A stretch of DNA of 56,569 nt from an uncultured Bacteroidales bacterium (GTDB taxonomy: Bacteria; Bacteroidota; Bacteroidia; Bacteroidales; WCHB1-69). The stretch covers positions 1 to 56,569 of the forward strand of contig CALAVA010000029.1 in assembly GCA_937892025.1 (NCBI GenBank), written 5' to 3'. Shown piece by piece: positions 25,117-33,471 of this stretch. The notes beneath the pieces are model-generated. The model did not search any database and was not told the DNA's origin. It saw nothing but the letters and a program-made list of their open reading frames with translations. Within the stretch, counting starts at the first letter, position 1; the number at the start of each line of letters is the position of its first letter. The position numbers and the translations under genes are program-made.

Positions 25117-26346
25117 ATGAGTAAAAATTTAAAGAAGGAGCCAATGAACGTGACCAAGAAGGCCATTATTGGCATTGTAACGATTGCCGTTGCTATCATG
25201 TTAATTTTCGTCTGCCGTTCATTATTTGAAGATGCTGACAAGTCCAAGAACTACGTTTGTCAAATGCCTATCACAGGTGAGTACCACGTGTGGACCGAGG
25301 GTGGTTTGCAGATGCAGTACTTCGGTAACGTAGAGTCCTACAACAAGACCTCACAGGTCGAATTTAGTGGGCTTGAAAAAAATGAAAACGGATACATTGC
25401 GACTGGTAAAAATCCCGCCGCTGCTTTGACGTTCACAGATAATGGTAGAGGTATGATTGTTGGCTCATTTCGAGTTGTATTGCCTACTGACCATCAAAAC
25501 ATGGAGAAGATTCAACGTGATTTCGGCTCAGAGGAAGCTTTGATTAATAACTTAGTTCGTCCTACTCTGTATAAGGTAGTAACTGCTTGCGGCCCTTTGA
25601 TGTCATCACTTCAATCTGTTTCAGAGACTCGTACAGACCTTATTGATTATATCACTGACCAATTGAATAACGGTGTGTATAAGACTAAAGCAATTAAGAC
25701 TGAGGTTGTCAATGAGATTACAGGCGAGCCTGAAACTCGTACCACTGCTCAGATTATCGAAGATATTAATGCCCCAAGGGGTTACAAGCGTCAAGAGGTT
25801 TCACCGTTTAGCCAATATGGTATCACTTGCGGTTTGGTGTCAATCACTGACATTAAGTACGATGCCGCAACTCAAGACCAAATTGACGCACAGAAGGCCG
25901 CTAACTTGGCTGTGATTACTTCAAAGACCAAATCAATCGAGGCTATGCAGAAGACTATTCAGATTGCTGAGGAAGGTAAGGCTGCTACTGAGAAGGCAAA
26001 GTGGGAACAAGAACGTATTAAAATCGTTGAAGTAACCAAGGCAGAACAAGAGCGTGAAGTTGCACGTCTTGCTGCTGAAAAGGCTGAGTTCGATAAGAAA
26101 AAGATTGTTGCTGAAGGTGAGGCTAAAGCCGCTGCAAACCGTGCATTGGTTGCCGCAGGTCTTACACCTCTTGAGAGAGCAAATATCGAAAAAGAAACTA
26201 AGATTGGTGTTGCAAATGCCCTTAAAGATATTAAACTCCCAAGAATTGTTATGACAGGTGGAAGTGGCTCAGGTGGCGCTGGCGCAGCTTTTGACGCAAT
26301 GGGCCTAAAAGCTATGACTGAACTTGTTGACAAGATGTCTGAATGA
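25117..26346 (+). CDS. SPFH/Band 7 (prohibitin-like) membrane protein
   Basis: 409 residues. An N-terminal transmembrane segment (residues 16-35, IIGIVTIAVAIMLIFVC) precedes an SPFH-like domain (GRGMIVGSFRVVLPTD, then SEEALINNLVRPTLYKVV). A long charged coiled coil with the typical AEGEAKAAANRALVAAGLTP segment occupies about 270-365, and a Gly-rich tail ends the protein. Such proteins form large rings on the inner membrane; related phage proteins are associated with membrane integrity during infection. Codon use is richer in G+C than that of its neighbours, as in the DUF2828 gene. It ends at a perfect terminator. Confidence 0.85.
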   Translation: MSKNLKKEPMNVTKKAIIGIVTIAVAIMLIFVCRSLFEDADKSKNYVCQMPITGEYHVWTEGGLQMQYFGNVESYNKTSQVEFSGLEKNENGYIATGKNPAAALTFTDNGRGMIVGSFRVVLPTDHQNMEKIQRDFGSEEALINNLVRPTLYKVVTACGPLMSSLQSVSETRTDLIDYITDQLNNGVYKTKAIKTEVVNEITGEPETRTTAQIIEDINAPRGYKRQEVSPFSQYGITCGLVSITDIKYDAATQDQIDAQKAANLAVITSKTKSIEAMQKTIQIAEEGKAATEKAKWEQERIKIVEVTKAEQEREVARLAAEKAEFDKKKIVAEGEAKAAANRALVAAGLTPLERANIEKETKIGVANALKDIKLPRIVMTGGSGSGGAGAAFDAMGLKAMTELVDKMSE

Positions 26347-26361
26347 CATGTATCACTAATA

Positions 26362-26394
26362 AAAAAAGGCACTAATTGATAGTGCCTTTTTTTG
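26362..26394 (+). terminator. Intrinsic terminator after SPFH gene
   Basis: Perfect stem AAAGGCACTA/TAGTGCCTTT with a five-base loop and a run of seven T. Confidence 0.92.
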
Positions 26395-26492
26395 TTTTAT
26401 AAAGTTCAACAAATTCTAAATACTTTTCATAATGTTTTCTTTTTGTTTTACTGGAAGAATTTGAAAGGAATTTTTTTATTAAAATTTGTTTT

Positions 26493-26513
26493 TTTGGCAC
26501 AGTTTTTGTATAT
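26493..26513 (+). promoter_or_regulatory. Sigma-54-like promoter motif (TGGCACA-N4-TTG)
   Basis: TTTGGCACAGTTTTTGTATA, 45 bases before the ATG at 26557, just behind a terminator. It matches the -24/-12 spacing of the other sites. Confidence 0.65.
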
Positions 26514-26556
26514 TCATAATATTGAAAAGAATTTTAGTAATTTAATAGGTTATTAT

Positions 26557-27699
26557 ATGGGAAACGAAGTTAGAGTAAAAGATGGCGTTCCTTATCTTGT
26601 AGAACCAAGTGAAGCCGAAAAAATCAACAGAAGAGTTTCCGAAATTAATTTTGAACTGAAATATGCAGGACAACTGATTGGAAGCGATTTGAAACAAGAA
26701 ATAAATAATTTCAGACATCAAGGTACGACTTGTTCTCCAATTTATCAGAGGTATGGCATAGTTTTTGATAAAATACTTAAAAATTGTAATAATATGAAAA
26801 AGACACAAACTTACACAAAAATTAACACATTGTATTGCAGATACAAAAACTTAAACAAAATTAAACTCCCTAATCCTGATTGGAAATTTTTTCAAAACAA
26901 GATTATTCTTGGTCAGTTTTCTGATGATTATATGGATTATATAAAAAATTTGAAGTTTGATTGCTTTTCAAAAATTGATGGAACAAATTCTAAGATTGTC
27001 TATTTTCCTTCAACAAATGTATGTTTTTGCGGAGGTAAAACCGATAATGCCGATATTATTCACACAGGCCAAAAGGAATATTTGGATAATTTAATTGAAA
27101 GAATTAAGCCTATTCTTGCAGAGATGTTTCCTCCTGAGAGTGCAAGGTTTATTCCAAAGATGAATGACAAAAATCAGATAGAATACCATAGTATTACCAC
27201 TAATGAAATTTTAATTCCTGACCATGAAAGAAATTATGCTGTAAATGTTGAAGAGGCTCCTGTATACATTTACGGTGAATTTTTCGGCAAGAAAATTCAG
27301 GCAGGCGGAAATTATGACAAAGATAATAATCGTTTTTCAATCTTTGATATCTGTGTACAAGGATGGTGGATTCCTATTGATATGCTGAATGAATATGCTG
27401 AAAAACTTGGAATCGATGTTGTTCCTTATCTTGGGCAAATGACAATCCATGAAGCTGAGGAAATGGTAAAAAGTGGATTTAAAACTCATGTCCCTAATGT
27501 AACTAATCCTGATTATCTTGAAGAAGGAATTGTTGCAAGACCTGTTATTCCAATTAAGGACCCAAGAGGTAAAAGAATTATTGTTAAAATTAAAACTTGT
27601 GACTATAACGAATTGACTTCTGCAATTAATAAAGTCGGAATTGAAGAATATGAAAAATTTAATAAATGGTATTTTGAAAATAAAATTGATGAAATTTAA
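26557..27699 (+). CDS. RNA ligase family protein (PF09414-like), with N-terminal extension
   Basis: 380 residues from the ATG at 26557; longer upstream starts would overlap the promoter motif. The ligase core starts near residue 105 (LPNPDWKFFQNKIILGQFSD). Motif I is SKIDGTNSKI near 142, motif III YIYGEFFGKKIQAGG near 232, motif IV EEGIVARP near 325 and motif V RIIVKIKT near 341. The N-terminal 85 residues are of unknown function and include a possible internal start (MKKTQTYTKINTLYCRYKNL). It lies 12 bases before another RNA ligase gene, an unusual tandem arrangement. Confidence 0.8.
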   Translation: MGNEVRVKDGVPYLVEPSEAEKINRRVSEINFELKYAGQLIGSDLKQEINNFRHQGTTCSPIYQRYGIVFDKILKNCNNMKKTQTYTKINTLYCRYKNLNKIKLPNPDWKFFQNKIILGQFSDDYMDYIKNLKFDCFSKIDGTNSKIVYFPSTNVCFCGGKTDNADIIHTGQKEYLDNLIERIKPILAEMFPPESARFIPKMNDKNQIEYHSITTNEILIPDHERNYAVNVEEAPVYIYGEFFGKKIQAGGNYDKDNNRFSIFDICVQGWWIPIDMLNEYAEKLGIDVVPYLGQMTIHEAEEMVKSGFKTHVPNVTNPDYLEEGIVARPVIPIKDPRGKRIIVKIKTCDYNELTSAINKVGIEEYEKFNKWYFENKIDEI

Positions 27700-27710
27700 A
27701 CTTTTTAAAA

Positions 27711-29213
27711 ATGGCTAAAAGATTTGTATTGACAAAGGATGCCAATCCTAACTATTTGGCTACAATTTGCAAAATTGGAGAAACTTTTCCAATTGAAGGT
27801 GCCGACAAACTTGTAAAGACCGTAGTAAACGGTTATGACATTGTTATTGGTAAGGACCACAAGGAGGGAGACATTGTTGTCTATTTCCCTGTAGAGTGTG
27901 CTATTAGCCAAATGTACTTGTCAACAAACAACCTATTTGAGCGTTCAGAATTTGAAAGAAACGCCAATGCCGATTCTGTTAAAGAGTATCTTGTTGAACT
28001 TGAAAACGCTGAAAATGAGAACGACACGGAAAAGGCTGAGGAAATTTCGGCTAAGATTAAGTCAATGTGTGGATTTTTCAACAAGAACGGACGTGTACGT
28101 ATCTTGAAACTTCGTGGGCAATATTCTCAAGGATTCATTGCAGGTGTTGATTCTCTTGTTAATTATGATTCAACCTTGAAAGATACTAATTGGGAATCTC
28201 TTGTTGGTACTCAATTCAACTATATTGATGACAAAGAGTTTTGCTATAAATATATTCCGCCCATTAGGGGCCATTGCAATAGCAACAATGGTAATCAGGG
28301 TCAGTCTATATGGAAAAAGAGAATGAAAAATCTGAAGAAATTCAACAGACTTGTTGATGGGCAGTTCGCATATCATTATGATACAAAGCAGCTTGGTGAA
28401 CATATTAATGAGTTAAATCCAAATGATAATGTATCTATTACTGTTAAAGTTCATGGTACTTCTATAATTATGTCAAACATTCTTGTTAACAAGAAACTTA
28501 CTACTTGGGAAAAAATTAAGAAGTTCTTTGGTGTTAAGGTTCCAATGGTAGAATACGGAAATGTTTACTCTTCAAGAGGTGTAATCAAGAATAAGTATAT
28601 CAACCAAGGAGTTACTTCAGGATACTACGGATGCGATATTTACGGATGTGTAAACCGTGATTTTTCGCCTTATATTGATAAGGGTATGACTGTCTATGGT
28701 GAAGTTGTTGGGTATCTTGAAAACTCAACTTCAATGATTCAGAAGCAGCATGACTATGGGTGTAAGACTGGCCATTGGAAGTTTATGCCATATAGAATCA
28801 CTTCAACCGATGAGAATGGTAATCATAAAGAATGGCCTATCAAGCAGGTTGACGAATGGACGCATAAACTTGTTGAACTTCATCCTGAACTTGCTGATAA
28901 AACAATGTTCTTGAATTTTGTTTATTATGGAAGATTTGGTGATATGTATACAGATATTCCTGAGGATGAAAATTGGAACAAAAACATTCTTGCAAGAATG
29001 AAATCTGACAGAAAACTCATTCTTATGGAAGAAGATGAACCTATGTGCAAGAATAAGGTTCCTCGTGAGGGGGTTGTTGTTAGAATTGTTGGCGATAACT
29101 TTGCAAGAGCATGGAAATTAAAAAGTTTAAGACATTTTGACCGAGAAGCTAAACAGCATGATAATGGAGAGGTAGATATGGAAGAAATGGCTTCCTCAGA
29201 AGAAATTTCTTAA
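27711..29213 (+). CDS. RNA ligase, Rnl5/DRB0094-like with N-terminal OB domain
   Basis: 500 residues. The N-terminal ~170 residues form an OB-type domain (ANPNYLATICKIGETFPIEG, EGDIVVYFPVEC, RILKLRGQYSQGFI), as in Deinococcus-type Rnl5 ligases and related phage proteins. The nucleotidyltransferase part follows: motif I TVKVHGTSIIMSN near 247, motif III MTVYGEVVGYLENS near 328, motif IV REGVVVRIV near 453 and motif V RAWKLKSLRHF near 466. It should seal broken RNA using ATP. It is encoded directly after another ligase; together with 3441 the window carries three different types. Confidence 0.85.
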   Translation: MAKRFVLTKDANPNYLATICKIGETFPIEGADKLVKTVVNGYDIVIGKDHKEGDIVVYFPVECAISQMYLSTNNLFERSEFERNANADSVKEYLVELENAENENDTEKAEEISAKIKSMCGFFNKNGRVRILKLRGQYSQGFIAGVDSLVNYDSTLKDTNWESLVGTQFNYIDDKEFCYKYIPPIRGHCNSNNGNQGQSIWKKRMKNLKKFNRLVDGQFAYHYDTKQLGEHINELNPNDNVSITVKVHGTSIIMSNILVNKKLTTWEKIKKFFGVKVPMVEYGNVYSSRGVIKNKYINQGVTSGYYGCDIYGCVNRDFSPYIDKGMTVYGEVVGYLENSTSMIQKQHDYGCKTGHWKFMPYRITSTDENGNHKEWPIKQVDEWTHKLVELHPELADKTMFLNFVYYGRFGDMYTDIPEDENWNKNILARMKSDRKLILMEEDEPMCKNKVPREGVVVRIVGDNFARAWKLKSLRHFDREAKQHDNGEVDMEEMASSEEIS

Positions 29214-29306
29214 AATTATTGCTATTAAATTGAAGTCTATGGACCGTATACACAAGATAATCCATTTTCAAAAAATAAAAGCACTGAATTTTTGATATAA
29301 TAAAAA

Positions 29307-29318
29307 ACTATTTATAAT
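29307..29318 (+). promoter_or_regulatory. ACTATTTAT late-type promoter motif
   Basis: ACTATTTATAAT, 15 bases before the ATG of the lipoprotein gene, in the same orientation. The 120 bases upstream contain no gene. Confidence 0.5.
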
Positions 29319-29332
29319 AAAATGATAAAACC

Positions 29333-29830
29333 ATGAGAAAATTATTCATTACATTAGTGTTATTTTTAACTATGTTATTTGTTTCATCTTGTGCAACAGA
29401 TAGTGTTGTCGTATACAGAGAGTATCCTTCAAGGCCATATTATTACCACTATCATTATGGATATTATGGCCCAACGTATTATACATATCATTATCCGTAT
29501 ACTTATCATCATCACCACTGGCATTATTATCACCATAACCCTCCAAAGCCACATAATAGCAACCCAAATAACTATCAACCTGCTATTCAGCCAAAACCAA
29601 CAAATGTACCAAAGGCAACAGTAAGGCCAATTGGAAATGGTACAAGTGGCTCAATAAATGGAACTGTTAGGCCAAACAATACCGGTTCAACAAATTATGG
29701 TAATGTAAGGCCGAATTCAAGCGGGACAAGGCCAAGTTCAAATTCCAATATTTCAAGGCCAATTTCGAGCAGTTCACATTCAAGTTCGAGCGGAACAAGG
29801 TCTGGAGGAAGTCCTTCGGTCCGTAGATAA
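29333..29830 (+). CDS. Lipoprotein with His/Tyr-rich and Ser/Pro/Asn-rich low complexity
   Basis: 165 residues. A clear lipoprotein signal peptide (MRKLFITLVLFLTMLFVSSC, lipobox VSSC with Cys at 20) is followed by a dense His/Tyr segment, about residues 36-68, and then a Ser/Asn/Pro/Arg-rich linker with repeats of xVRPN/ARP type. It should be lipid-anchored in the host envelope. The His cluster might bind metals. Phage lipoproteins often mediate superinfection exclusion; that is inference. It has its own late-type motif and terminator. Confidence 0.75.
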   Translation: MRKLFITLVLFLTMLFVSSCATDSVVVYREYPSRPYYYHYHYGYYGPTYYTYHYPYTYHHHHWHYYHHNPPKPHNSNPNNYQPAIQPKPTNVPKATVRPIGNGTSGSINGTVRPNNTGSTNYGNVRPNSSGTRPSSNSNISRPISSSSHSSSSGTRSGGSPSVRR

Positions 29831-29831
29831 T

Positions 29832-29864
29832 AAAAAAAGGCGTTGAGTAATCAGCACCTTTTTT
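29832..29864. terminator. Bidirectional intrinsic terminator
   Basis: AAAAAAGG...CCTTTTTT arms with a GTTGA/TCAGC inner stem, between convergent genes ending at 29830 and 29869. Confidence 0.85.
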
Positions 29865-29868
29865 CATT

Positions 29869-30606
29869 TTAAATTGATTCGTTATATTTTTTTATTACAT
29901 ATTCAGCTAAAATATTAAATCTTTTATCTCCATATTTGTGAATCGCCATTGGAAATTTGCTTATGTCTTTATTATTTTCATAAATATCAATAAAATCGTC
30001 AGTTAATAAATAACTGTCAAAACTAAAATATTGTCCAATTTCTGGCGGGGAAATATTTTTTAAACCATATGTTTCGTTGATGAAAAACAAATCTTCAGCA
30101 TTAAAATTTTTATTGTTATTTGTTTCTTCCCAATCTGGCCTGTTTTCAATGTTTTCTATAAATGAAGATACTTTTCTTAATGAAAACCCACCACAAAGGC
30201 ATTTTAAAAAAGCCATGCTATCAATAAAATAACAACAAGAAGCATAATAATCATAATCCATTTCCATATAATAATCAAGGTTGTCATACAATGCATATAC
30301 ATCTGTTTGATAAATCAAAATATATTTGTAGGTTGTAAACATCCTATAGAAATTTGGATGAATTAAAAGATGGCCATACATTTCAACAGATGAAAGCCAT
30401 TTTTCTTCAATTTCCAAAAAAGCAACACTCTTGTTATTTTTTTTTGAAAGTTCAACAATTTCAGACATATCTGTTCCATTTGGAAAAACAATGCAGATTT
30501 CTCTGTTTTTAAAAACCCTAAAACAAGACTCAACTGATTTTATTTCATACTCATTTAAATGAGCTTTATATATAATAAGCAAAATTAATACGTCCTTTTT
30601 TTCCAT
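29869..30606 (-). CDS. DUF5672-like glycosyltransferase
   Basis: 245 residues from the ATG at 30606; the frame extends to 30660, but that part overlaps a repeat element. Features of DUF5672 transferases are visible: YILIYQTDVYALYDNLDYYM near 108 (acceptor/donor strand with QTD), DYDYYASCCYF, then GGFSLRKVSSFIENI near 156 and EDLFFI near 190. The family is thought to transfer sugars in surface polysaccharide synthesis. It is one of two minus-strand, glycan-related genes, with GH16 upstream. Confidence 0.75.
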   Translation of the reverse strand: MEKKDVLILLIIYKAHLNEYEIKSVESCFRVFKNREICIVFPNGTDMSEIVELSKKNNKSVAFLEIEEKWLSSVEMYGHLLIHPNFYRMFTTYKYILIYQTDVYALYDNLDYYMEMDYDYYASCCYFIDSMAFLKCLCGGFSLRKVSSFIENIENRPDWEETNNNKNFNAEDLFFINETYGLKNISPPEIGQYFSFDSYLLTDDFIDIYENNKDISKFPMAIHKYGDKRFNILAEYVIKKYNESI

Positions 30607-30646
30607 TAAACAACAATTTATTAAAAATAATAAACAGACTTGAATT

Positions 30647-30823
30647 CTGACATATTCCAACGAATGAATTCGTGGGGTTCTTTTTTTATTAAAAACATGT
30701 ATTTGTTAATAAGTTATACCTATTAACCACACTTGATACATCAAGTGGTGCTGTCAGCAGCGCAATGTTAAAGCAATTCATCCCACGGCTAAAGCAATGG
30801 GCTTTCTTGCACGTTAATCGTAA
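30647..30823 (+). repeat. Multi-hairpin repeat, copy E (full length)
   Basis: Complete copy from CTGACATATTCC to GTTAATCGTAA with all parts: hairpin 1 (ACGAATGAATTCGT), a T-run replacing hairpin 2, hairpin 3 (GTTAATAAG/CTATTAAC), hairpin 4 (CACTTGA/TCAAGTG), TGTCAG closing arm and right-end CCCACGGC/GC..TGGG hairpin. It separates two minus-strand genes; its right end is directly next to the GH16 stop. Confidence 0.8.
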
Positions 30824-30824
30824 A

Positions 30825-31586
30825 TTATTTTAATGGCTGATATTTGAAGTTCCTTACGCTGAATGGCTTATCAATCCTGTTTTTAATTATTTTTGGGTCA
30901 TCAATATTTACCTCAAGTATGACATCCATTAAATGCCCATTTTCGGGATTTTTTAAATTGTTAACTAACATTTGTGCATATTTTTTGCTAACTGTTTTAG
31001 TTACAACCCCATTTGCTTTAAATGTTATCTTATCTGGCTCCCATACGCATTCGTATTTAATCCAATTTTCAGTTGGGTCAAGTGGTTGGTCACATTTCAT
31101 AACATTCTTTGAGCCAAGATGTTCGTGAACAATATTTTTGTTGTTATAGTGTACATTATAGGTTGTTCTCCAAGAAGGAAGAATCCACGGAAAATGATTT
31201 GTAGTTCTCCAACTATAATTATTATCTTCTGACCAAGCTTCGAGAATATCAATTTCAGGTGGCCAATTTCCGTGTCCACTTAGCCAAAAAGCACAACAAA
31301 TATTCAAGCCTTTAGGACACATTGCTTCAATTGAAAACGTTCCATAATCAAAATGCGTTGTTGTTCTTATAAGAGCTCTTTCAATTGTTGGATTATATAT
31401 TTTGCCATCCCAATGCTTAATTTCTATTGGGTTTTCTTTATACGTAAGATGTAACTCTCCGTTCTTCATCATAGTTAACACATTTTCATCACAGCCATAC
31501 CAAGCATATGGGTATTGGGTGTGAATAATTCTACCACCCTCCATTTTATTGGACCATTCGTATCCGCACCAATTAATTTTTTCCAT
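30825..31586 (-). CDS. Glycoside hydrolase family 16 protein
   Basis: 253 residues from the ATG at 31586 (MEKINWCGYEW); upstream in-frame codons overlap the divergent promoter and are hydrophobic by chance. The GH16 active site EIDILEAWSE (E-x-D-x-x-E) lies near residue 113, preceded by ALIRTTTHFDYGTFSIEAMC and followed by WIKYECVWEPDKITFKANG, a typical GH16 jelly-roll pattern. Family members cleave beta-1,3/1,4-glucans or related polysaccharides. There is no signal peptide, so it may act from the virion or after lysis, for example as a capsule depolymerase. It is rare in phages. Confidence 0.85.
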   Translation of the reverse strand: MEKINWCGYEWSNKMEGGRIIHTQYPYAWYGCDENVLTMMKNGELHLTYKENPIEIKHWDGKIYNPTIERALIRTTTHFDYGTFSIEAMCPKGLNICCAFWLSGHGNWPPEIDILEAWSEDNNYSWRTTNHFPWILPSWRTTYNVHYNNKNIVHEHLGSKNVMKCDQPLDPTENWIKYECVWEPDKITFKANGVVTKTVSKKYAQMLVNNLKNPENGHLMDVILEVNIDDPKIIKNRIDKPFSVRNFKYQPLK

Positions 31587-31647
31587 TTTTATCATTTTTT
31601 TATAAATATTTGCTTTAGAGGCGAAAAAATTGTAAATTAAGAATAAT

Positions 31648-31664
31648 TTGGTACAATATTTGAT
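31648..31664 (+). promoter_or_regulatory. Sigma-54-like promoter motif (TGGTACA-N4-TTG)
   Basis: TTGGTACAATATTTGAT, nearly identical to the site at 3131, about 38 bases before the ATG at 31702. Confidence 0.6.
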
Positions 31665-31701
31665 GAGATAAAGTGAAAAAAATATTAAAATTATTATTAT
31701 T

Positions 31702-31986
31702 ATGGAATTCAAAAAAGAAAATTATTTCACAAAGCACGAAGACAATGTTATTAAAACAATATCACTTGATGAATTGAAAAATGCTATTGATTATTTGGTT
31801 AATACAGCAAATACGAGAAATAAATGCCCTTGTGAAATTCCTGTTTATTTTACGTACAATGACAAAAAATATGAATTATCGAAACGCACAACTCTTAGGC
31901 TTTTTTGCTGTAGAGAAATTGAGGTCCACATTGACTTCACAGACTATTATTCCATTGAATTTGTCGCGCCATATTCACGTTCATAA
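31702..31986 (+). CDS. Hypothetical protein
   Basis: 94 residues, unrecognised. The start (MEFKKENYFTKHEDNVIKTI) and a later KCPCEIPVYFTYNDKKYELS suggest a small beta-rich fold. First gene behind the motif at 31648. Confidence 0.65.
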   Translation: MEFKKENYFTKHEDNVIKTISLDELKNAIDYLVNTANTRNKCPCEIPVYFTYNDKKYELSKRTTLRLFCCREIEVHIDFTDYYSIEFVAPYSRS

Positions 31987-32043
31987 GATTGGTTATTAAC
32001 TGTTAAATAAGATTTTATTAAAAAAACGAAAAATATTGGCTAA

Positions 32044-32358
32044 ATGAGTCGAAAAAGTGATTTCTTTTTTGCTTGTGCTCCTGACCAAAAATATATCTTT
32101 GAGCACGAAGAGTATGAATGGGAAGATATAGTTAACGCTTTTATTGCAGGTGGTTTATACGCAGATTCAAATCCAAGATATAAGTGGATTAAACTTGACG
32201 ATAAAATTGTTGAAACTTTATCTGATTATACTCGTTATCTCGTATATAAAGAAGAATATGATGAATATTATGTTATTGATGGTACGGACATAAAAAGAGA
32301 TTATAAAGAAAGAAAATATACGTTTGTAAAAGAAATAGATTTCCCTAGTTCACTATGA
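32044..32358 (+). CDS. Hypothetical protein
   Basis: 104 residues rich in Tyr, Asp, Glu and Lys. FEHEEYEWEDIVNAFIAGGL near residue 24 is the most distinctive part. No family recognised. Its TGA overlaps the next small frame. Confidence 0.6.
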   Translation: MSRKSDFFFACAPDQKYIFEHEEYEWEDIVNAFIAGGLYADSNPRYKWIKLDDKIVETLSDYTRYLVYKEEYDEYYVIDGTDIKRDYKERKYTFVKEIDFPSSL

Positions 32359-32514
32359 TTGAAATTAAAAATAACGATAATAAAACAAAAACGAGCATAT
32401 TCGGCATTCCTTGTAAAGGATGTAAGCGTGAAAATTGCACATAGATGTGAGTTTGCTGTATATAGGGATGATGATAGATTTGTGAGATGTGGAGATGGCT
32501 TTCTTGCATGTTAA
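32355..32514 (+). pseudogene. Small Cys-rich gene, probably frameshifted
   Basis: The frame from ATG 32355 gives a 29-residue peptide ending GIPCKGCKRENCT and TAG. One base further, the next frame continues HRCEFAVYRDDDRFVRCGDG before running into a repeat fragment. Joined, the two give a CxxCxxxxCxxxC zinc-type pattern, so a frameshift has probably split one gene. A real 29-residue protein remains possible. Confidence 0.45.
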
Positions 32515-32520
32515 TCGTAA
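32490..32520 (+). repeat. Right-end fragment of the multi-hairpin repeat
   Basis: GATGGCTTTCTTGCATG followed by TTAATCGTAA matches only the last 30 bases of copies A, E and F. It lies just before the next ATG. Confidence 0.65.
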
Positions 32521-32523
32521 ATT

Positions 32524-32784
32524 ATGAGTAAGAAAAAAAAGTTTGAAGAAGAATTAAAAGAAATATTTGATGCTGCAAATATTGCAGAAATTGTCATGGG
32601 AGAAAAGCCCATTTCAAAGGAAGACTATGACAGATTTTTGAAATGGATGATGGTTCCATTGAAAGATGTCCCTGATGAAGAACTTATTTGGTGTTCAAAA
32701 CAAGATAGACAAAATTCTATTAATTCTAAAGGGAATTGGTTATACGAAATTAAAAGAAGAGGACTTAAAATGATTAAATTATGA
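32524..32784 (+). CDS. Hypothetical protein
   Basis: 86 residues, helical and charged. VPDEELIWCSKQDRQNSINS near residue 52 is its most conserved-looking part. It overlaps the next gene by four bases. Confidence 0.65.
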   Translation: MSKKKKFEEELKEIFDAANIAEIVMGEKPISKEDYDRFLKWMMVPLKDVPDEELIWCSKQDRQNSINSKGNWLYEIKRRGLKMIKL

Positions 32785-33191
32785 CTAAAATTTATGGAAA
32801 AAAGATTGCCGTTAGTGGCCTTACAAGAGTTGTCTTATCGCAAATGATAAAAGAAGATAGTTTTGTTCTTGCCCACAAAAAGGGAGAAAAATATAGAAAA
32901 TTCAATCTTAAATATCCTTTTTTGCATAAATTAGAATATACTGAAAACATCTATTATGATACTTTATGGCTTTCGATGAATAATGAATTTGAGGAATCTT
33001 ATATCTTGAACAGATACCCATATCTTTGTTTAAAAGGCAATGAATTTTATGTAAAGCCAAGCGTTACTATTGTGTATCTTGATGGTGAGGAAAAAAACGA
33101 ATATTTTGACACATATCAAGAGGCAAAAGAAAGATACGATGAACTTTTAAATAATTGTGAATTAGTGGAACTGACATACTCCCACGATTGA
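32781..33191 (+). CDS. Hypothetical protein truncated or capped by a repeat
   Basis: 136 residues, unrecognised, beta-rich. The last six residues (LTYSHD) and the stop are encoded by repeat copy F, which begins at 33171, so the original C-terminus has been replaced or the element landed exactly at the gene end. Confidence 0.65.
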   Translation: MTKIYGKKIAVSGLTRVVLSQMIKEDSFVLAHKKGEKYRKFNLKYPFLHKLEYTENIYYDTLWLSMNNEFEESYILNRYPYLCLKGNEFYVKPSVTIVYLDGEEKNEYFDTYQEAKERYDELLNNCELVELTYSHD

Positions 33192-33349
33192 AATCGTGTG
33201 GTTCTTAATCAATTTCAAGAACACGTATTTGTTAATAAGTTATACTTATTAACCACACTTGATACATCAAGTGGCGCTGTCAGCAAGGCAATGTTAAAGC
33301 AATTCATCCAACAGCTAAAGCAGATGGCTTTCTTGAACGTTAATCGTAA
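33171..33349 (+). repeat. Multi-hairpin repeat, copy F (full length)
   Basis: Complete copy with hairpin 1 in the ACGATT/AATCGT variant, GTTCTT/AAGAAC, GTTAATAAG/CTTATTAAC, CACTTGA/TCAAGTG, TGTCAG and the degenerate right-end hairpin (CCAACAGC/GCAGATGG). Compared with A and E, hairpin 1 shows paired base changes. Confidence 0.8.
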
Positions 33350-33426
33350 GTTAAGTAAAAGAACGTAATTACGTAAAGAAACAAAAAAACAAAAAAAGAA
33401 TTTATCATAGAGGGAATTTTTAATTT

Positions 33427-33443
33427 CTGGCACGGTTTTTGAT
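33427..33443 (+). promoter_or_regulatory. Sigma-54-like promoter motif (TGGCACG-N4-TTG)
   Basis: CTGGCACGGTTTTTGAT, 29 bases before the ATG at 33472. Confidence 0.65.
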
Positions 33444-33471
33444 TGGACTAAATAAACTAAATTATATTACT

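Noticed and set aside
30647..30823. Autonomous IS605/TnpB transposon
   Set aside because: No Y1 transposase or RuvC-type TnpB gene lies in or near any copy; only end-like hairpins are present.
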